Source: Aurifilum marmelostoma (Eukaryota > Ascomycota > Sordariomycetes > Diaporthales > Cryphonectriaceae). From it: DNA of 64,000 nt. Each line of letters begins with the position of its first letter. Within the stretch, counting starts at the first letter, position 1. The stretch covers positions 1,240,001 through 1,304,000 of the forward strand of contig JAMXSV010000006.1 of NCBI GenBank assembly GCA_027559495.1. The letters are read 5' to 3'. Below, piece after piece: positions 35,428 to 46,462 of the stretch. The notes under the pieces are model-generated. The model did not search any database and had not been told where the DNA came from. It saw nothing but the letters and a program-made list of their open reading frames with translations. Made by a program: the position numbers and the translations under genes.

Positions 35428-36714
35428 TTCTTCGGTTCAAGGAATGGAGGTAGGTCGGATAGTGGTACTGGCGTTTGTTCTTGTCAGTCTATAGGTGTCG
35501 AGGAAAGACGGGAGTGCAATTCGCGGTCGCAAAAAAAAAAACAAGGTGTGGCTAACGCTGGAGAGTCGGGAAGTAGAGGATGATTCGGGAAAGCGATGTC
35601 GGTTCGGGGAGATCTGGGAGGGCCAAGGCTCTTATGTAACCAAGTCAGTTGATGTCTCGGTGATGATCCGAGGGTAGTGGAAGGAGGCGCGACGCGGACA
35701 GAAGGAGGAAAGGAAAAGAAGGGGTGAGCAGTGGGTTATGAGGTGGTTGTCATATTCGGGCGAGAGAAAAAGCTAGAACGGGTAGCGTTGAGATTGATAT
35801 GGGTACGAAGAAAGTATTCGGCCGGTCGGGGATGCCACAGATACGACCACGGTCACACCACCCGATCGAATCTTGCACCCTGCTATTTTTAAACAGTTGC
35901 AAGATCTGCAGCTCGCTGCTTGATGTGTTGTTCGTTTCCTCTTCATCCAATGTGAAGGGAACCTGGTGGAGAGAAATTGACTTTTCGCCTACCTCTGGAG
36001 ACAATCCGTGCTTGGCAGGGTCAGAAAGGAACTGCCTTGGCTGTGTGTGTTGTGTTGTTGAGGATCACGACGAGGGGCAAGGAAAGGGAAGGAGAAGAAG
36101 AAAAAAAAAAGTCGCTCAGATGCTACGCCTGCTGCTAGGCTGGTTCCAGGTCTCTGGGCACCTGCAGCTTTGCTGGTACTACACTACATACCTACTGCTG
36201 CTGCTTTGAACAGGGACCCCAGCTTCTCAACATTGCCCCCCCCCCCCCCCGACCCCTCCTTCTCAAAGGGAAAAAAAAAAGACCAGGGCAAAGATATGCA
36301 GGGATCAGAGCCCAGCAAAGAAAAGGGACAGGCATCTCTGGCTGACCCGGCCACTCGATTAGCCACGCCCCTCACCCTCCCGATTAAACCAGTCAATTAC
36401 ATAAGCGGTGGGGCTGCCGGCCGCATCCTAGCGTGTCGGGGAGTCCCCAGCGGTTTCTGCTACAGCACCCAAGCCTGCCAAGCACCTGATGACCCGGGAT
36501 GCAAGCGGCTGGTGTCTAACCGCGCGGCGAGTCAAAATGTCTCGTGCCACGCAGCAATCATTCCACAAACAACAACCCACTGGTTTGATACCTACCTGCA
36601 TCATTCCTGACAGCCTATCTACCCGCCTGCGTCTGCGTCAACGTCGACGTCTTGCGTCCCCGCTGCTGTCTCCTTTCTTTCCCAAGTCCCACTCGTGAGG
36701 AATATTTCATCAGC
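35428..36714. other. Divergent promoter region, PYK1 / ATG44
   Basis: 1.3 kb between divergent starts. It has C and A runs near 36236-36250 and 36270-36280 and a C/T-rich tract just before 36715. No gene is seen. Confidence 0.55.
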
Positions 36715-37391
36715 ATGGTGGTAAGTTGGCAGCTCTTCTCTCTCTCTCTCCCGTGCCCTTGGAGCCCGACCCACATCCGACCCTCTTCTTTGCCCTTCTC
36801 GTCGCCGTCCATGCTATCGTCACATGCACGAACCATGCGTGCGTCATGGGAGAAGGCTAAACTTCTCGCCCTCTCTGGCTACAGCTCCTCGATTTGCTGA
36901 CTTTGGGGCTGTGGTCGAAGCTCGGAAAACTCGTCCACTACACCGTCGATGCGGTTCTCAGTATGTCTGCTCTCTCCTCTCCTCTGCCCATGTCGACGAG
37001 GAAATGCAGCCCCGCCTAACCAGCCTTTGTCCAACAGTCTCGACTATCCTCGCCGGGATGCGCCGCTCGACCGGCCTGACGTGAGTGCACGATTCTTTAC
37101 AAACATACACAATATCCATACAACCCGAGATCGTGTTGGCATCGGTGGTAGTCCCTGGGAAAAGAGATGGCATTGTTACTGCAACTTCGCCGATGGATTT
37201 AGCGACCAAGCAAACTAACATCGGCCCCATGTTGGGGATCTCCCAGGCCTAGTCTGAAATCCGAGAAGATAGGCGGCGACAACACGGAAGTCCAGAAGTG
37301 GGTGGGTCGCTACCTTGGGGTTGGCGAGAGCGTCCTCGACGTTGCCATCACTACTGCAGGCGGGAGTGGATGGTTTGAGCGGACGAGGTAG
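36715..37391 (+). CDS. ATG44: Mitofissin Atg44 (DUF1748 family), four exons
   Basis: Exons 36715-36720 (only ATG GTG), 36921-36960, 37038-37080 and 37247-37391 give 77 aa, close to the 73 aa of yeast Atg44. The product begins MVLGKLVHYTVDAVL, continues LAGMRRSTGLTPSLKSEKI and RYLGVGE, and ends GGSGWFERTR, all hallmarks of DUF1748. The two-codon first exon and the use of the GAAG acceptor at 36920 are inferred because they reproduce the family N-terminus. A more upstream acceptor at 36884 would add 12 residues. Atg44 is a mitochondrial intermembrane-space protein reported to drive mitochondrial fission for mitophagy. An alternative splice from 37388 to 37433 would skip the stop and add a C-terminal extension. 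Confidence 0.85.
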
Positions 37392-37550
37392 TGTTAGTCC
37401 GACGATAATGATTGAGCCGATGTGCTGTGCAGGGTATTGAGCACAAGACTGGGACGCGCCGAGTCGGTCTGGTGGCGGACGACCCTCGAAGCGTACGTTA
37501 ATCGCAACGGGCTTCGCAGGGCCTCGCTGGTGTTGGATCAGGCGAACTAG

Positions 37551-37928
37551 GCAGGTTTATCGATTCAGGGACGGCGTTCCGGATTGCATATTGGCAGAAC
37601 TCCCACAAATTGGTTGTTCGCTCGCAAGGCAACTTCTCATCTCGTTTGTAATTGAATTTTAAATCAATTCGCATTGACCGGATTCGCTATGGAAAACAAA
37701 AATCGCACATAACGGTAGGGTATATGCAGAACAGAACCAGACTCCTCATAAACTCAATCCTTGCCATGCACGGCTGTTCTCAAAAGGCGCCATGACAGAC
37801 TCGTTATGCTGGATACCCCTTACCTCACCTCACACGCTCAACGGTCATAGGACCTGATATGTACCCAGTAGTCCAGATCCATCAGCCATCCGGCCACCGC
37901 GAAACTACAAGTTTGCGAATCTGAACCC
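37551..37928. other. Intergenic, convergent 3' ends
   Basis: Nothing beyond 3' flanks of ATG44 and ATG28 is seen. Confidence 0.6.
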
Positions 37929-40091
37929 TCATGGTGCATGGCTCTCCACGAGAAACTCATGCGGCACCTCGTTCTCGCTGTCCTCCCTTTCGAATGACGA
38001 GTGCCCACCAGAAGCAGCTGCTGCGGTGATCTGATGTGCATCGTCATGGGCCTGCTCGTTAACGTTGTGCTCCTCGTCGTGTGTGGCCAACAGCTCCGGC
38101 GGAACCTCGTTGTCACTTTCAACATGGTCGTCCTCATGATGATTCGGCAGGTCCAGCAGCTGTTCGGCAGGAAGAGTGGTGCTCCCGCCGCTGACGGTGT
38201 GGAACGAGTTGTGGCTTCCCGTGGTGCCAGAGTCCTCCCTAGGAACATTGCCGACTCCCGGGACCGTGACCGGGGTTTCGCTCATCACAACGCCCGCGGC
38301 TGTGAGCATCTCGCGGCTCATTCTCGCTGCTTCCCTGAACGCCTCAAGCTCAGCACCGATCGCCGCAATGAGTAAATTCCATCGTTTCTCCTCGGCAGCG
38401 CCTAGTCGTTGTTCAAGGCTGATGATCACGACGTTGATCTTTTCATACTGCTCTTTCAGCCTCTCGATGGCTGTGGGCTCACGCTCTTTGGCCTTACTCC
38501 TGATGTCGAGATTCAAACTGGACGAGTCGTCATCTCTCGTTGACATTTGCCTGCGCAGGTCGTCCTCGAAATCCAGCACAAGGTTGACTACCTCATTCCA
38601 GACCTCGCCGCCTGCTTCCAGGGCGATGCGCTCGGTATCGACTTCTGCTTTCCTTTTTTCGAGGATATCAACCTCGGCCTCCCACCATTCGCGCGCCATG
38701 TCGATCGTGCGCCGTTCCGGGCGCAAACGCATGAATTCCACACCACCCGGTGGGGGAGGCTGGTCTGCGGCTCTCGTGTTCTCAGCTAGTGCTTCCACAT
38801 CCAGGGGCCTCACAGGAGGCCTGGTCAAGAAGCCCTTGACCGTGTCTTCGGCTTCTTTCAGAGCGTTCTTGTACCCACTCAGCCCGGCCTCTCGCCGGTT
38901 TCGCACATCGTCTATTCTGCCCTCGAGGTACCGCCTACGGCTTTTCAGCCTAGCCAGCCTTTCCTCCAGTTCGTTGATCTCGGTGCTCACACCTCTATGC
39001 TCAGTTTCAAGATCTTCAATCTCCCTGCCTAGTGGCTCTTCCTCGTCCATTTCCAAAGCGTTCAGCTCCTCCGCAATACCGTCTCTCCTGGTGGCCAAGT
39101 TCCGTAGCCTTGCAAGTGCCTGCTTCCGGATAGAAAGCGCAGCAAGAATCGAGGCGTCCTCTTCGGCTTTGAGGTTGGCGAGTTCGGCCATGCTGCGCGC
39201 AATGCCCTTGCGTGCGCCACCTATCCCGAGCTTTTTCTGTCTCGGCTGTCTGACAGGAATGACCTCGCCACGAGGCCCGGAGCGCGCGACAGGCTCCAGA
39301 AACGAGACGGACCGCCCCGAGTGGCGCGAAAAAACCATCGAGGCCGGGCCCGTCCCTGTAGGTGTAGCGCTTCCGGCATCGCTGAGACTCGCAGCAGTAT
39401 CCGGAGACTTTGCGCCTTGTTCTCTTGCTAGTCCAGCACCACTGCTATTGGCACCCGCCAGGCTCACCTCCTGCACCTGTAAGAACCGCTGTACCTCGGC
39501 GACAACGGCCCTCTCCCGTCTTGCCAAGCTGCGCCAGACAGAGTTGCGATCGAAGGCTACTGTCTTCTCGCCGCGGTCGTGTGGCGACCGACTCTCACCA
39601 CGGTCCCACATCACACTGCTGATTGCGCGCCTCGCAGAACCGGGGAGCCAGGACGCTGCGAGACCGGTCGTGCTTTCTTCATCTTCGTCATCCTCATATT
39701 GACCAAATCCCCGCTGTTGCTCTTCATCGCGCGAAAGGACTCTGGAGACAGCGATCGGCGGTGGGGGGCCGGCAAACAGCACTCGCTCGCCAGCTTGACG
39801 TGTCTTGGAGGCCGAGCCGAGGGACGAGTTGGAGGGGCGCCTGTTCAGTGCACCAGTGGGCTTGCGGTTGCTGGAGAGCTTGGAGGAGGCACTGTACGGC
39901 GGTGAGTTCGGATCGCGAAAGTCGGCGGGTAAGAGACCATCCTCGGCGCGCGGCGACAGTTCGTCTAGGTCGTACTCGCTGCTGTGACCGCGAAGGGTCG
40001 AGTACTGTGATGTGTTGTTGTGGGTGGGGAGGATGGAGGAATTGTCCTTGGCAAGGGAGAGTCGTGGGAGAAAGGAGGATCTTGTAGCCAT
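37929..40091 (-). CDS. ATG28: Coiled-coil protein, probable autophagy-related protein 28
   Basis: A single 720-aa frame from a well-placed ATG (MATRSSFLPRLSLAKD). The N-terminal third is Ser-rich and low-complexity. A conserved-looking block follows (SVWRSLARRERAVVAEVQRFLQVQE), typical of fungal proteins annotated Atg28. Long heptad-rich coiled coils follow at about residues 285-410 (ELANLKAEEDASILAALSI; LETEHRGVSTEINELEERL) and again near 520-590. Atg28 was described in Komagataella as a coiled-coil protein acting with Atg17 and Atg35 in pexophagy. The assignment rests on the WRSLARRER-type block and overall plan, so it is probable rather than certain. It is convergent with ATG44. Confidence 0.65.
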   Translation of the reverse strand: MATRSSFLPRLSLAKDNSSILPTHNNTSQYSTLRGHSSEYDLDELSPRAEDGLLPADFRDPNSPPYSASSKLSSNRKPTGALNRRPSNSSLGSASKTRQAGERVLFAGPPPPIAVSRVLSRDEEQQRGFGQYEDDEDEESTTGLAASWLPGSARRAISSVMWDRGESRSPHDRGEKTVAFDRNSVWRSLARRERAVVAEVQRFLQVQEVSLAGANSSGAGLAREQGAKSPDTAASLSDAGSATPTGTGPASMVFSRHSGRSVSFLEPVARSGPRGEVIPVRQPRQKKLGIGGARKGIARSMAELANLKAEEDASILAALSIRKQALARLRNLATRRDGIAEELNALEMDEEEPLGREIEDLETEHRGVSTEINELEERLARLKSRRRYLEGRIDDVRNRREAGLSGYKNALKEAEDTVKGFLTRPPVRPLDVEALAENTRAADQPPPPGGVEFMRLRPERRTIDMAREWWEAEVDILEKRKAEVDTERIALEAGGEVWNEVVNLVLDFEDDLRRQMSTRDDDSSSLNLDIRSKAKEREPTAIERLKEQYEKINVVIISLEQRLGAAEEKRWNLLIAAIGAELEAFREAARMSREMLTAAGVVMSETPVTVPGVGNVPREDSGTTGSHNSFHTVSGGSTTLPAEQLLDLPNHHEDDHVESDNEVPPELLATHDEEHNVNEQAHDDAHQITAAAASGGHSSFEREDSENEVPHEFLVESHAP

Positions 40092-41090
40092 GGTGGCTCT
40101 GTTCCAGTGATGCAGACGCGAGATCTAGGAAGTAGTCTGCGCGTTCCAGACAACAGAGCTGTCTGTCTCGTGGGTTCTTGTTTGTTTGCACCTTCTGGGC
40201 CAGGCAGCAGGAGGATGGATCTGGGATATATTGGTGGAGATCGGGTCTGTTTGATATGTTACTCTGCTGTGACTTTGATCCAGAGAAGAGTCACAAGGAG
40301 ACATGCAGGACTATGTGTGATAGGTGCAGGAATGGAGGCCTTGTCGAAGTTGAGCACTGGTTGTTGATGGTCACAAGTTGACTTCCTGCAAGTTGGCATG
40401 TGAGCGGCTTCAGTGAGTGACGACAGGTTTCCAGGGTCTGGTGTGGGTGTGGGTGGTGGGCAGGGGTCACTGCACCAGAGCTCAGCGGGTCACTAGACCA
40501 CACAGGGGGTCCCCTGTTGATGTGCTGGAGAGTATACATAGTACTATAATATAGGGAGCTCTTGGGGACTCATATTGACACGCTACACCAGTGATTCCCA
40601 TGCATCCTTTACGAGAAGAATCTAAGCCAATCATGACTGTAACAATGTAACAATTCAGCTGGTAGTGATCATTACTAAGACTTTGGAGCAGAGGAAACTC
40701 AGGATCTTTGAGCACAACAGGTTGTAAGTATCAACCCTCACCAAGGCCTAATTCTTTGGGGGAAACCTACAATTCTGCCTCCTTCTTGTATGCTCTAAGC
40801 TTAACAATGAGGTTTATGAGCCACCAAAATTGTGCAGCTTCTCTTTAATAATTTGGAAATACTGTATTGCAGCTCCAAGTTGCTCGGAAGACCCTCATTT
40901 ACTGCTGAAGAAAAGGAAACAGCTTGTTACAGGATTTCTAGACTCCAACCCAGTGAATTGGAGAATACTTGCCATCTTTGCATTCACATGGTAACATCTT
41001 CTGTCTAGCATGGTTTGCATAATCAGCAAGTAGTCTTGTTGTCTTAACCTAATGGTAGTCTTGTAGAAGAACAAAAGCAGCTATGAATTG
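40092..41090. other. Intergenic region
   Basis: 1 kb holding the ATG28 promoter and the 3' flank of the SDR gene. No gene is supported. Confidence 0.6.
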
Positions 41091-41990
41091 TTACATCATC
41101 AAGATCTGTCCTCCATCGCACCTGATATCCTCTCCAGTGATGTATGCACCAGCTCTGCTCGCCAGCAGGACAACCGCCCCCATGAGTTCTTCTGGCTGCC
41201 CCATCCGCCCCATGGGGTGCCTGTGAAACCACTGAGACTTGTGCCAGTCCAGACCTGCCCCTTCATTGAGGATAGTATCCATGTAACCCGGACTGATCGT
41301 GTTCACTCTGATGCCATGGACCCCCCACTCGGCTGCCAGGGAGTCCTTCATAGCCAACACCCCAGCCTTGGACACATTGTAGCTGACCTGCGGCTGTGGC
41401 CAGTTCGGCCGATGCGCCGAGATGCTAGCCGTCAAGATGATGCTGCCCCTCGTTCCCTGCTCGATCATCCTAGAGGCCGCAGCCCGTGCACAGATGAACG
41501 ACCCCGTGAGGTTGATGTCCATGATGAGCCGGAACTGCTCAGCCGTCATGTCGACGGCGTGCATGGTGCTCACCACGCCCGCAAAGCACACCAGCACATC
41601 GACGGACCCGAGCTCCGCGGCCACCTCACGCACCGCCTCGTTGACCCGTGCCTCGTCCGTGACGTTGACCTTGATGAAGCGCACATTGGCCTCGGGAAAC
41701 CCTTCTCGCAGCAGCTGCGCCTTGGCTGCCCCTTCTGTCTCGTCGAGGTCGAATATCGCCAGACCGCTGGCGCCGTGCTCGAGCAGCACCTGGCAGGCTG
41801 TGAAGCCGAGGTCACCGGTTCCGCCTGTCACTATGGCGTTACCGGTGACGCTGAAGCGCTCTAGAGCTCGCGCTCTGGGATCAGTCTGGGACAGGGGCGG
41901 AAGTGGCCCTGAGAGGCTCCCCGGCGAGCCATCACCGAGCGTGATCTTGGGAATGACCCTCGATGAGAGCTGTGAGCGTTCCGTGGTCAT
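41091..41990 (-). CDS. Short-chain dehydrogenase/reductase, polyol or sorbose reductase type
   Basis: One exon, 299 aa. A 45-residue N-terminal extension precedes the Rossmann fold: cofactor motif TGGTGDLG at 55-62, CFAG at 135-138 in place of NNAG, catalytic Asn160 in DINLTG, Ser around 189-191, and Y204-x3-K208. Asp81 after the second strand (IFDLDE) favours NAD(H) over NADP(H). The region VSYNVSKAGVLAMKDSLAAEW and ISPGYMDT match classical SDRs such as D-arabinitol 2-dehydrogenase, L-xylulose or sorbose reductases. Substrate cannot be fixed from sequence; a cytosolic polyol or ketose reaction is the best guess. It borders the gene-poor stretch to its right. Confidence 0.88.
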   Translation of the reverse strand: MTTERSQLSSRVIPKITLGDGSPGSLSGPLPPLSQTDPRARALERFSVTGNAIVTGGTGDLGFTACQVLLEHGASGLAIFDLDETEGAAKAQLLREGFPEANVRFIKVNVTDEARVNEAVREVAAELGSVDVLVCFAGVVSTMHAVDMTAEQFRLIMDINLTGSFICARAAASRMIEQGTRGSIILTASISAHRPNWPQPQVSYNVSKAGVLAMKDSLAAEWGVHGIRVNTISPGYMDTILNEGAGLDWHKSQWFHRHPMGRMGQPEELMGAVVLLASRAGAYITGEDIRCDGGQILMM

Positions 41991-42796
41991 CTTGTCCTTC
42001 GAATAGTGGTTTGGAATGCTGGCAAGCGACTGACGAGAAAAAATAGGAAGATAAATAGATTATAACAGTGAGCAGGACAAGAAGTGTTTCCTCGAGTAAA
42101 TGAATGGTAAACCGGGTTGTCAGAGCTCCACCAAAACCGATGATCCTAAAGCCGATTTATGTGTTGTCAGGTTGGGGCCCCGGTTACGGCGCTGGGCATT
42201 GCGGAGGCGTGATCAAAGTGTGTAGAGTTGTCCGCGGGGTAATTGCGTGCGTACTGTAGTGGCATATTATACTCCAACTGCTGATAAGCAATGCACGTAT
42301 GAATGCAAAGAATATTATCAGTTTCAACGAGTGGCCTCATTGGGCTTCAGTGAAGATTGAGTTTATGTATGCGACACAACTACTGCTCGTCGAGACGAGG
42401 AAATAGTCACAGCTTCTTGGCAGTCGATTGTATGCCAGTCGCAGAAGTGATCAATTTACCTGAGCAAACTGAAGCAAAATCGGCACAAGATGGGATATAT
42501 TAGAAACACTTTATTAAAACATGACCCGCGACTTATCATCACCTCGTCCAATGGATTCTATGAACTGCGTAATCGGAGACTCAATCAAAACGTTGCAATA
42601 AACCAAATGAAAAACTGACAAAAGAAATGCAAAAATAGAATAAAAAACAACAACTCTAAGCCATTGCATAATGACACATAAATAACAGAAAAAGACAAAA
42701 ACAATAGGAATGTTGCAAAACCAAAACTGGAAAACTTCACCAAAAAATAGTAAAAGCAAAACAACAAAATGCAAGCAAAACAAGTTCGTTAAAAAA

Positions 42797-44679
42797 CGAA
42801 TGCTGGTTTGTCTAAAAACTTCATGTTGGGTGGCTAGCCCAGGGGGTTCGAAATTCGTATGTTGAAGATTAGGTGCTGATGCATATTCGTTAGATCAGAA
42901 GACCTGGAAATGATGAATAGGTAACACTTACCCAGGTTCAGATACGCAAGCCAGGTGCAGGCAAGAGGTTATAGACATTATATATAATTAATAGAATGCA
43001 GTATTCTATGTCCAGTGATGATAAACGAGTGTCTGTAAGAGAATAAGTATTTGCATGAAGTCAATTGACATTATGCAGGCTGAAGGCAATACATACCTTT
43101 GGACCAGCCGCACTTGAGAAAGAGAGAGTATATGGCAATGGTCATTAATATCTTCGATGAGCGAACGTGATGGGTGTCGTAATTCACGGACTGTGCCGTG
43201 AAGCAAAGAAAGTCAACAGCGTGTGTAATGTAGGGAGTTCAGAGAGTGTACAAAGTCGGGTGGCTGCCACTAGGGCTCGAAGTGAAGCGAACAGAAGACG
43301 ACTGTGCTCGGGCAAAGACCGTATAAAGCGAGTGGTTTGATTGGCCAGGAAGGACAGCAAAATGGCAAAGTGAGCGAGCGTTAAGATAACCCTGACCGTA
43401 AGTGCATGAAAACAAAGCTGACGAGAAAGCAGTTGCAATGAAAAGAATGTGTTGGTCCGATGTGGAAGCCAGCATGTAAGAAGCGAGTGTCTATGTGCAA
43501 GACATGGTGATCCCAGGTGATATTGGGTGTCAATACAATGAGAAGACTGGTCAAGACAAGATGTATTTAGGTTGAGCGAGCGTGCCAAATTGCAGTAAAT
43601 CAATACGCATAAAGCAAAGCGTGACGATGTGCTTGAACGAGCGTAACGGCCCAAGAACGGACCCGAAGTAGGCGTAGTGACCGTTTCGCAAACCGAGTGC
43701 TTGAGCATGAAAGAGCGGAAAGGTCACGGCTGGTCAACAAGGGGTGACTGGCAGGAATCGTTTAATGTAAAGAATGTGAAGTCAGCCACGGGCTGATGAT
43801 GCATTGCGAAATGATAATGAGTGGCGGAGATATCAAGGTCTCGAGAGGTCAACGAGAGTATATAAGCGAGTGACGCAATATTCCGAATTATGCCAGATGG
43901 AGGACACTGGAAAATATACCCCTTGCATAACGGACAAGCTTTCGACGTTCGTTGTAAGGAGTGTGTGGTAACGAGCGACGGGGTATTCAGACATTATCGT
44001 CATAATTTGAACTGGGATAGACCTTTGTCCGAGTAACGAATGGCGTAGACTAAGATCTCGAGGAGTCGCGGAGATGGTGAGGTAACGATCGACGGTGTAT
44101 TAGGTATTAGGGGAAGTTGTTGTCAGGATAGGCATTGACGTATCCCCTGAGCAAAGAGAGAAGAAGGGGAAAATGATTATGTCGTGTGGTCCAATATTGC
44201 CAATATGGCAATTGACGACTGGCGAGGCCTTTGCGGGACAACCAAGCAGACAAGCGAGTGTAGCAAGGAAGCGAGTGAATCTGGTGAAGTCCTTGCGAGT
44301 CACCAGAGTTCAGCCCTACGAACGAGAGAATAAGACCGCATTGAAGTGGTCAGATGTGAACAGTGGTCTGGAAAACGAGAGCGATGCCACTGTGGTGAGG
44401 AAACGAATGGCACTAGGCGGACTCATCGTTGCGCGTCGGAAGATAGCAGGTGAAAAGCGAAAGGCGATGTCGAGATTTATCATCATACAGATGGAAAAAG
44501 AACGAGTGACCAACGAAGATGACAATATCTGCTATCGTCCGAAAACGAGCGTGGGCAACGAGAGCTGTCCGAACCCACCATCGTGAAGAAAACGAGTGTC
44601 AGTGAGTGGTCATTCTTTTGAATCCCGCCATCGCTCCGAAGCGAGAGAGGGGGGCTGATGGGAAGGATTCAAGCGAATG
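42797..44679 (+). repeat. Cluster of 20 CGARYG hexamers on one strand
   Basis: The pattern CGA(G/A)(T/C)G occurs 20 times on the plus strand, starting at 42797, 43026, 43162, 43329, 43375, 43484, 43577, 43638, 43694, 43867, 43972, 44037, 44255, 44272, 44319, 44404, 44503, 44546, 44593 and 44674. About two would be expected by chance in this length. The same pattern on the minus strand is seen about once. Copies are usually preceded by AA, AG or GA. Spacing is irregular (17-230 bp). Confidence 0.7.
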
Positions 44680-46359
44680 CCCAAGGAGGGACGATGTGAG
44701 CGCTGAAGATCAGATGAAAGATGAATACTAAGCGGCAACATGAACGAGACTATATACTAATTGCAACAGACTGCTTTCTGGCAAAATTTGTCAATTTTCA
44801 ACCCCAAAAGACCACATCGAGTAGCCGCATCAACCCACTTGCACTGTCGCATAGCATGCAAAACCAGGCGGTTGAAACATCTGCAGCCGGGTCCCTGAAG
44901 GCTGCCTAACAGCGTTGCTGAGCACTGGCGCAAAATCAGCCGGCCTCGGGCTGGACGGGCATGCATTCACGCTTTAACTCTTCGGGAACCATATCACAAC
45001 ATGAACAGCTGCGCCGGCCCGCCCACGTGCAGCACAAAGTAGCAGTGAATGCTCAGAGACCAGAAATCCAGGCACTCGAACCGCTCTACTATGTACGACA
45101 GCCAGTGAGCGTTGCAAGATCTGGTTACAGCCGGGGTTTTCGGTGCTCGAGAGTGGGGCAGGGGCCGTCAGCCGGGCAGAGAGGACACCCACTATGCGGC
45201 CGGTCGCCCCCCCCGGATAAGCCCCCACCCAAGGGGCCGAAACATCTTTGGACGGTTTCAAACCGGCAGTAAGACCTAGAATGAGAATCTCAAGAAGCCA
45301 GGCTCGTCCATGAGAAACGGTACAGTCATCCGGGTCAGTGGTCAAGCAGGTTTTTTGTCAGCCCTGCCTTGCCCCAAGCTGTTTTGCAGACTCGTCGCAG
45401 GCCCCCGTCCGTAGTAGTCATCACTCGAGCGATTCACGAGATGATTCATAGAGGTTACGTCGACATACACGCGCGCATGTGACTGTCGATCTCAGACAGC
45501 AGCCGCGTCGGATGCTCAAGACTATCTCAATCACCTTGGGTTGACGAATCCTTGCTCAACAAGAACAATTAGAGGGACGCCATCTCATCCATTCTGTCTG
45601 CTTCCACCCTGGCGGGCTGCAAAGTGGTATAGAGTCAGCAAAAAACTGAATTCTTCTGGACTCCCAACGCAGAATTCAGACACACTGAACCCCAAAATTG
45701 CCTTGCTTTGTTCCAGAGATCGTAGAGCCGGTCAGCTTGGAGAAGGAGTAGCTGAGTCTAGACCATTTCATAGTATCTTCTAATTATGGATTCGAGACAT
45801 TCGCAGGTCCTCTCCTGCTGCTACCCACCGCCCCTCAGCAATGGTTGATATTAATACATCGGATGTAGCATCGTCTTGCTTGGCGGTCTTGGATCGAAAA
45901 TTTGTTGAGGCATTGATTTGATTTGCACCATGAGAGAAATTTCAAATAGTAACTATTCGTAGCCTACAAGTGAACGCTCTTCCTTCTTTTCAGTGGACGC
46001 CTACTATACTGTGAGAATATGGTAGCCGCTATTGCCAATGCTGACTGGATCATATCCTGTATCACTTCAACCTGCACGAGGGTCCATGAGCTTCAAGCGA
46101 GCGGCGCTTGATAGACTGAAAAGCTAAGTATGACCGCAGTCGATAACACGACCAAATCTGTGAACGGCGACAATGGCTTCAACGCTTGGTTTCACATCAT
46201 CTGACGCACGCGAACGATGCTGAAGCTATCGGGAGGCTGACCCCTTCCTGCAATGTAAGGAGTTCACAGTATAGACGAATAAATGGAATGAGGCGTGTCT
46301 AGCCCGCATTAATCTGGAAAAGACGTGTTGAGTATAATATTCGTAGAGCGTCTTGCGGC

Positions 46360-46367
46360 TATAAAAG
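46360..46367 (+). promoter_or_regulatory. TATA box of the secreted-protein gene
   Basis: TATAAAAG lies 96 bases before the ATG at 46463, a normal distance for a fungal TATA element with a short leader. Confidence 0.6.
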
Positions 46368-46462
46368 GGCAAGTAGTCCTCTATTGTTCAGAATCGTTGG
46401 GATCTCGTTAAGCACCAAAGCTAAGCACCACATCATTGCCTCCCTGAGAATCTTCTTTCAAG

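Larger units (their letters stand above)
41991..46462. other. 4.5 kb gene-poor region
   Basis: No convincing gene. 42590-42790 is A-rich on the plus strand; 42797-44679 carries a repeated short motif (separate entry); 44900-45780 and 45900-46350 are ordinary low-information sequence. No transposon proteins or terminal repeats were recognised. Confidence 0.55.

Noticed and set aside
38176..39702. 508-codon plus-strand Ser-rich frame opposite ATG28
   Set aside because: Antisense to the coiled-coil gene; Ser/Leu-rich reading arises from complement of Glu/Arg codons.
42836..42860. T-loop-like GGTTCGAAATTC sequence suggesting a tRNA
   Set aside because: No matching A box, acceptor stem or anticodon arm could be found at the correct distances.
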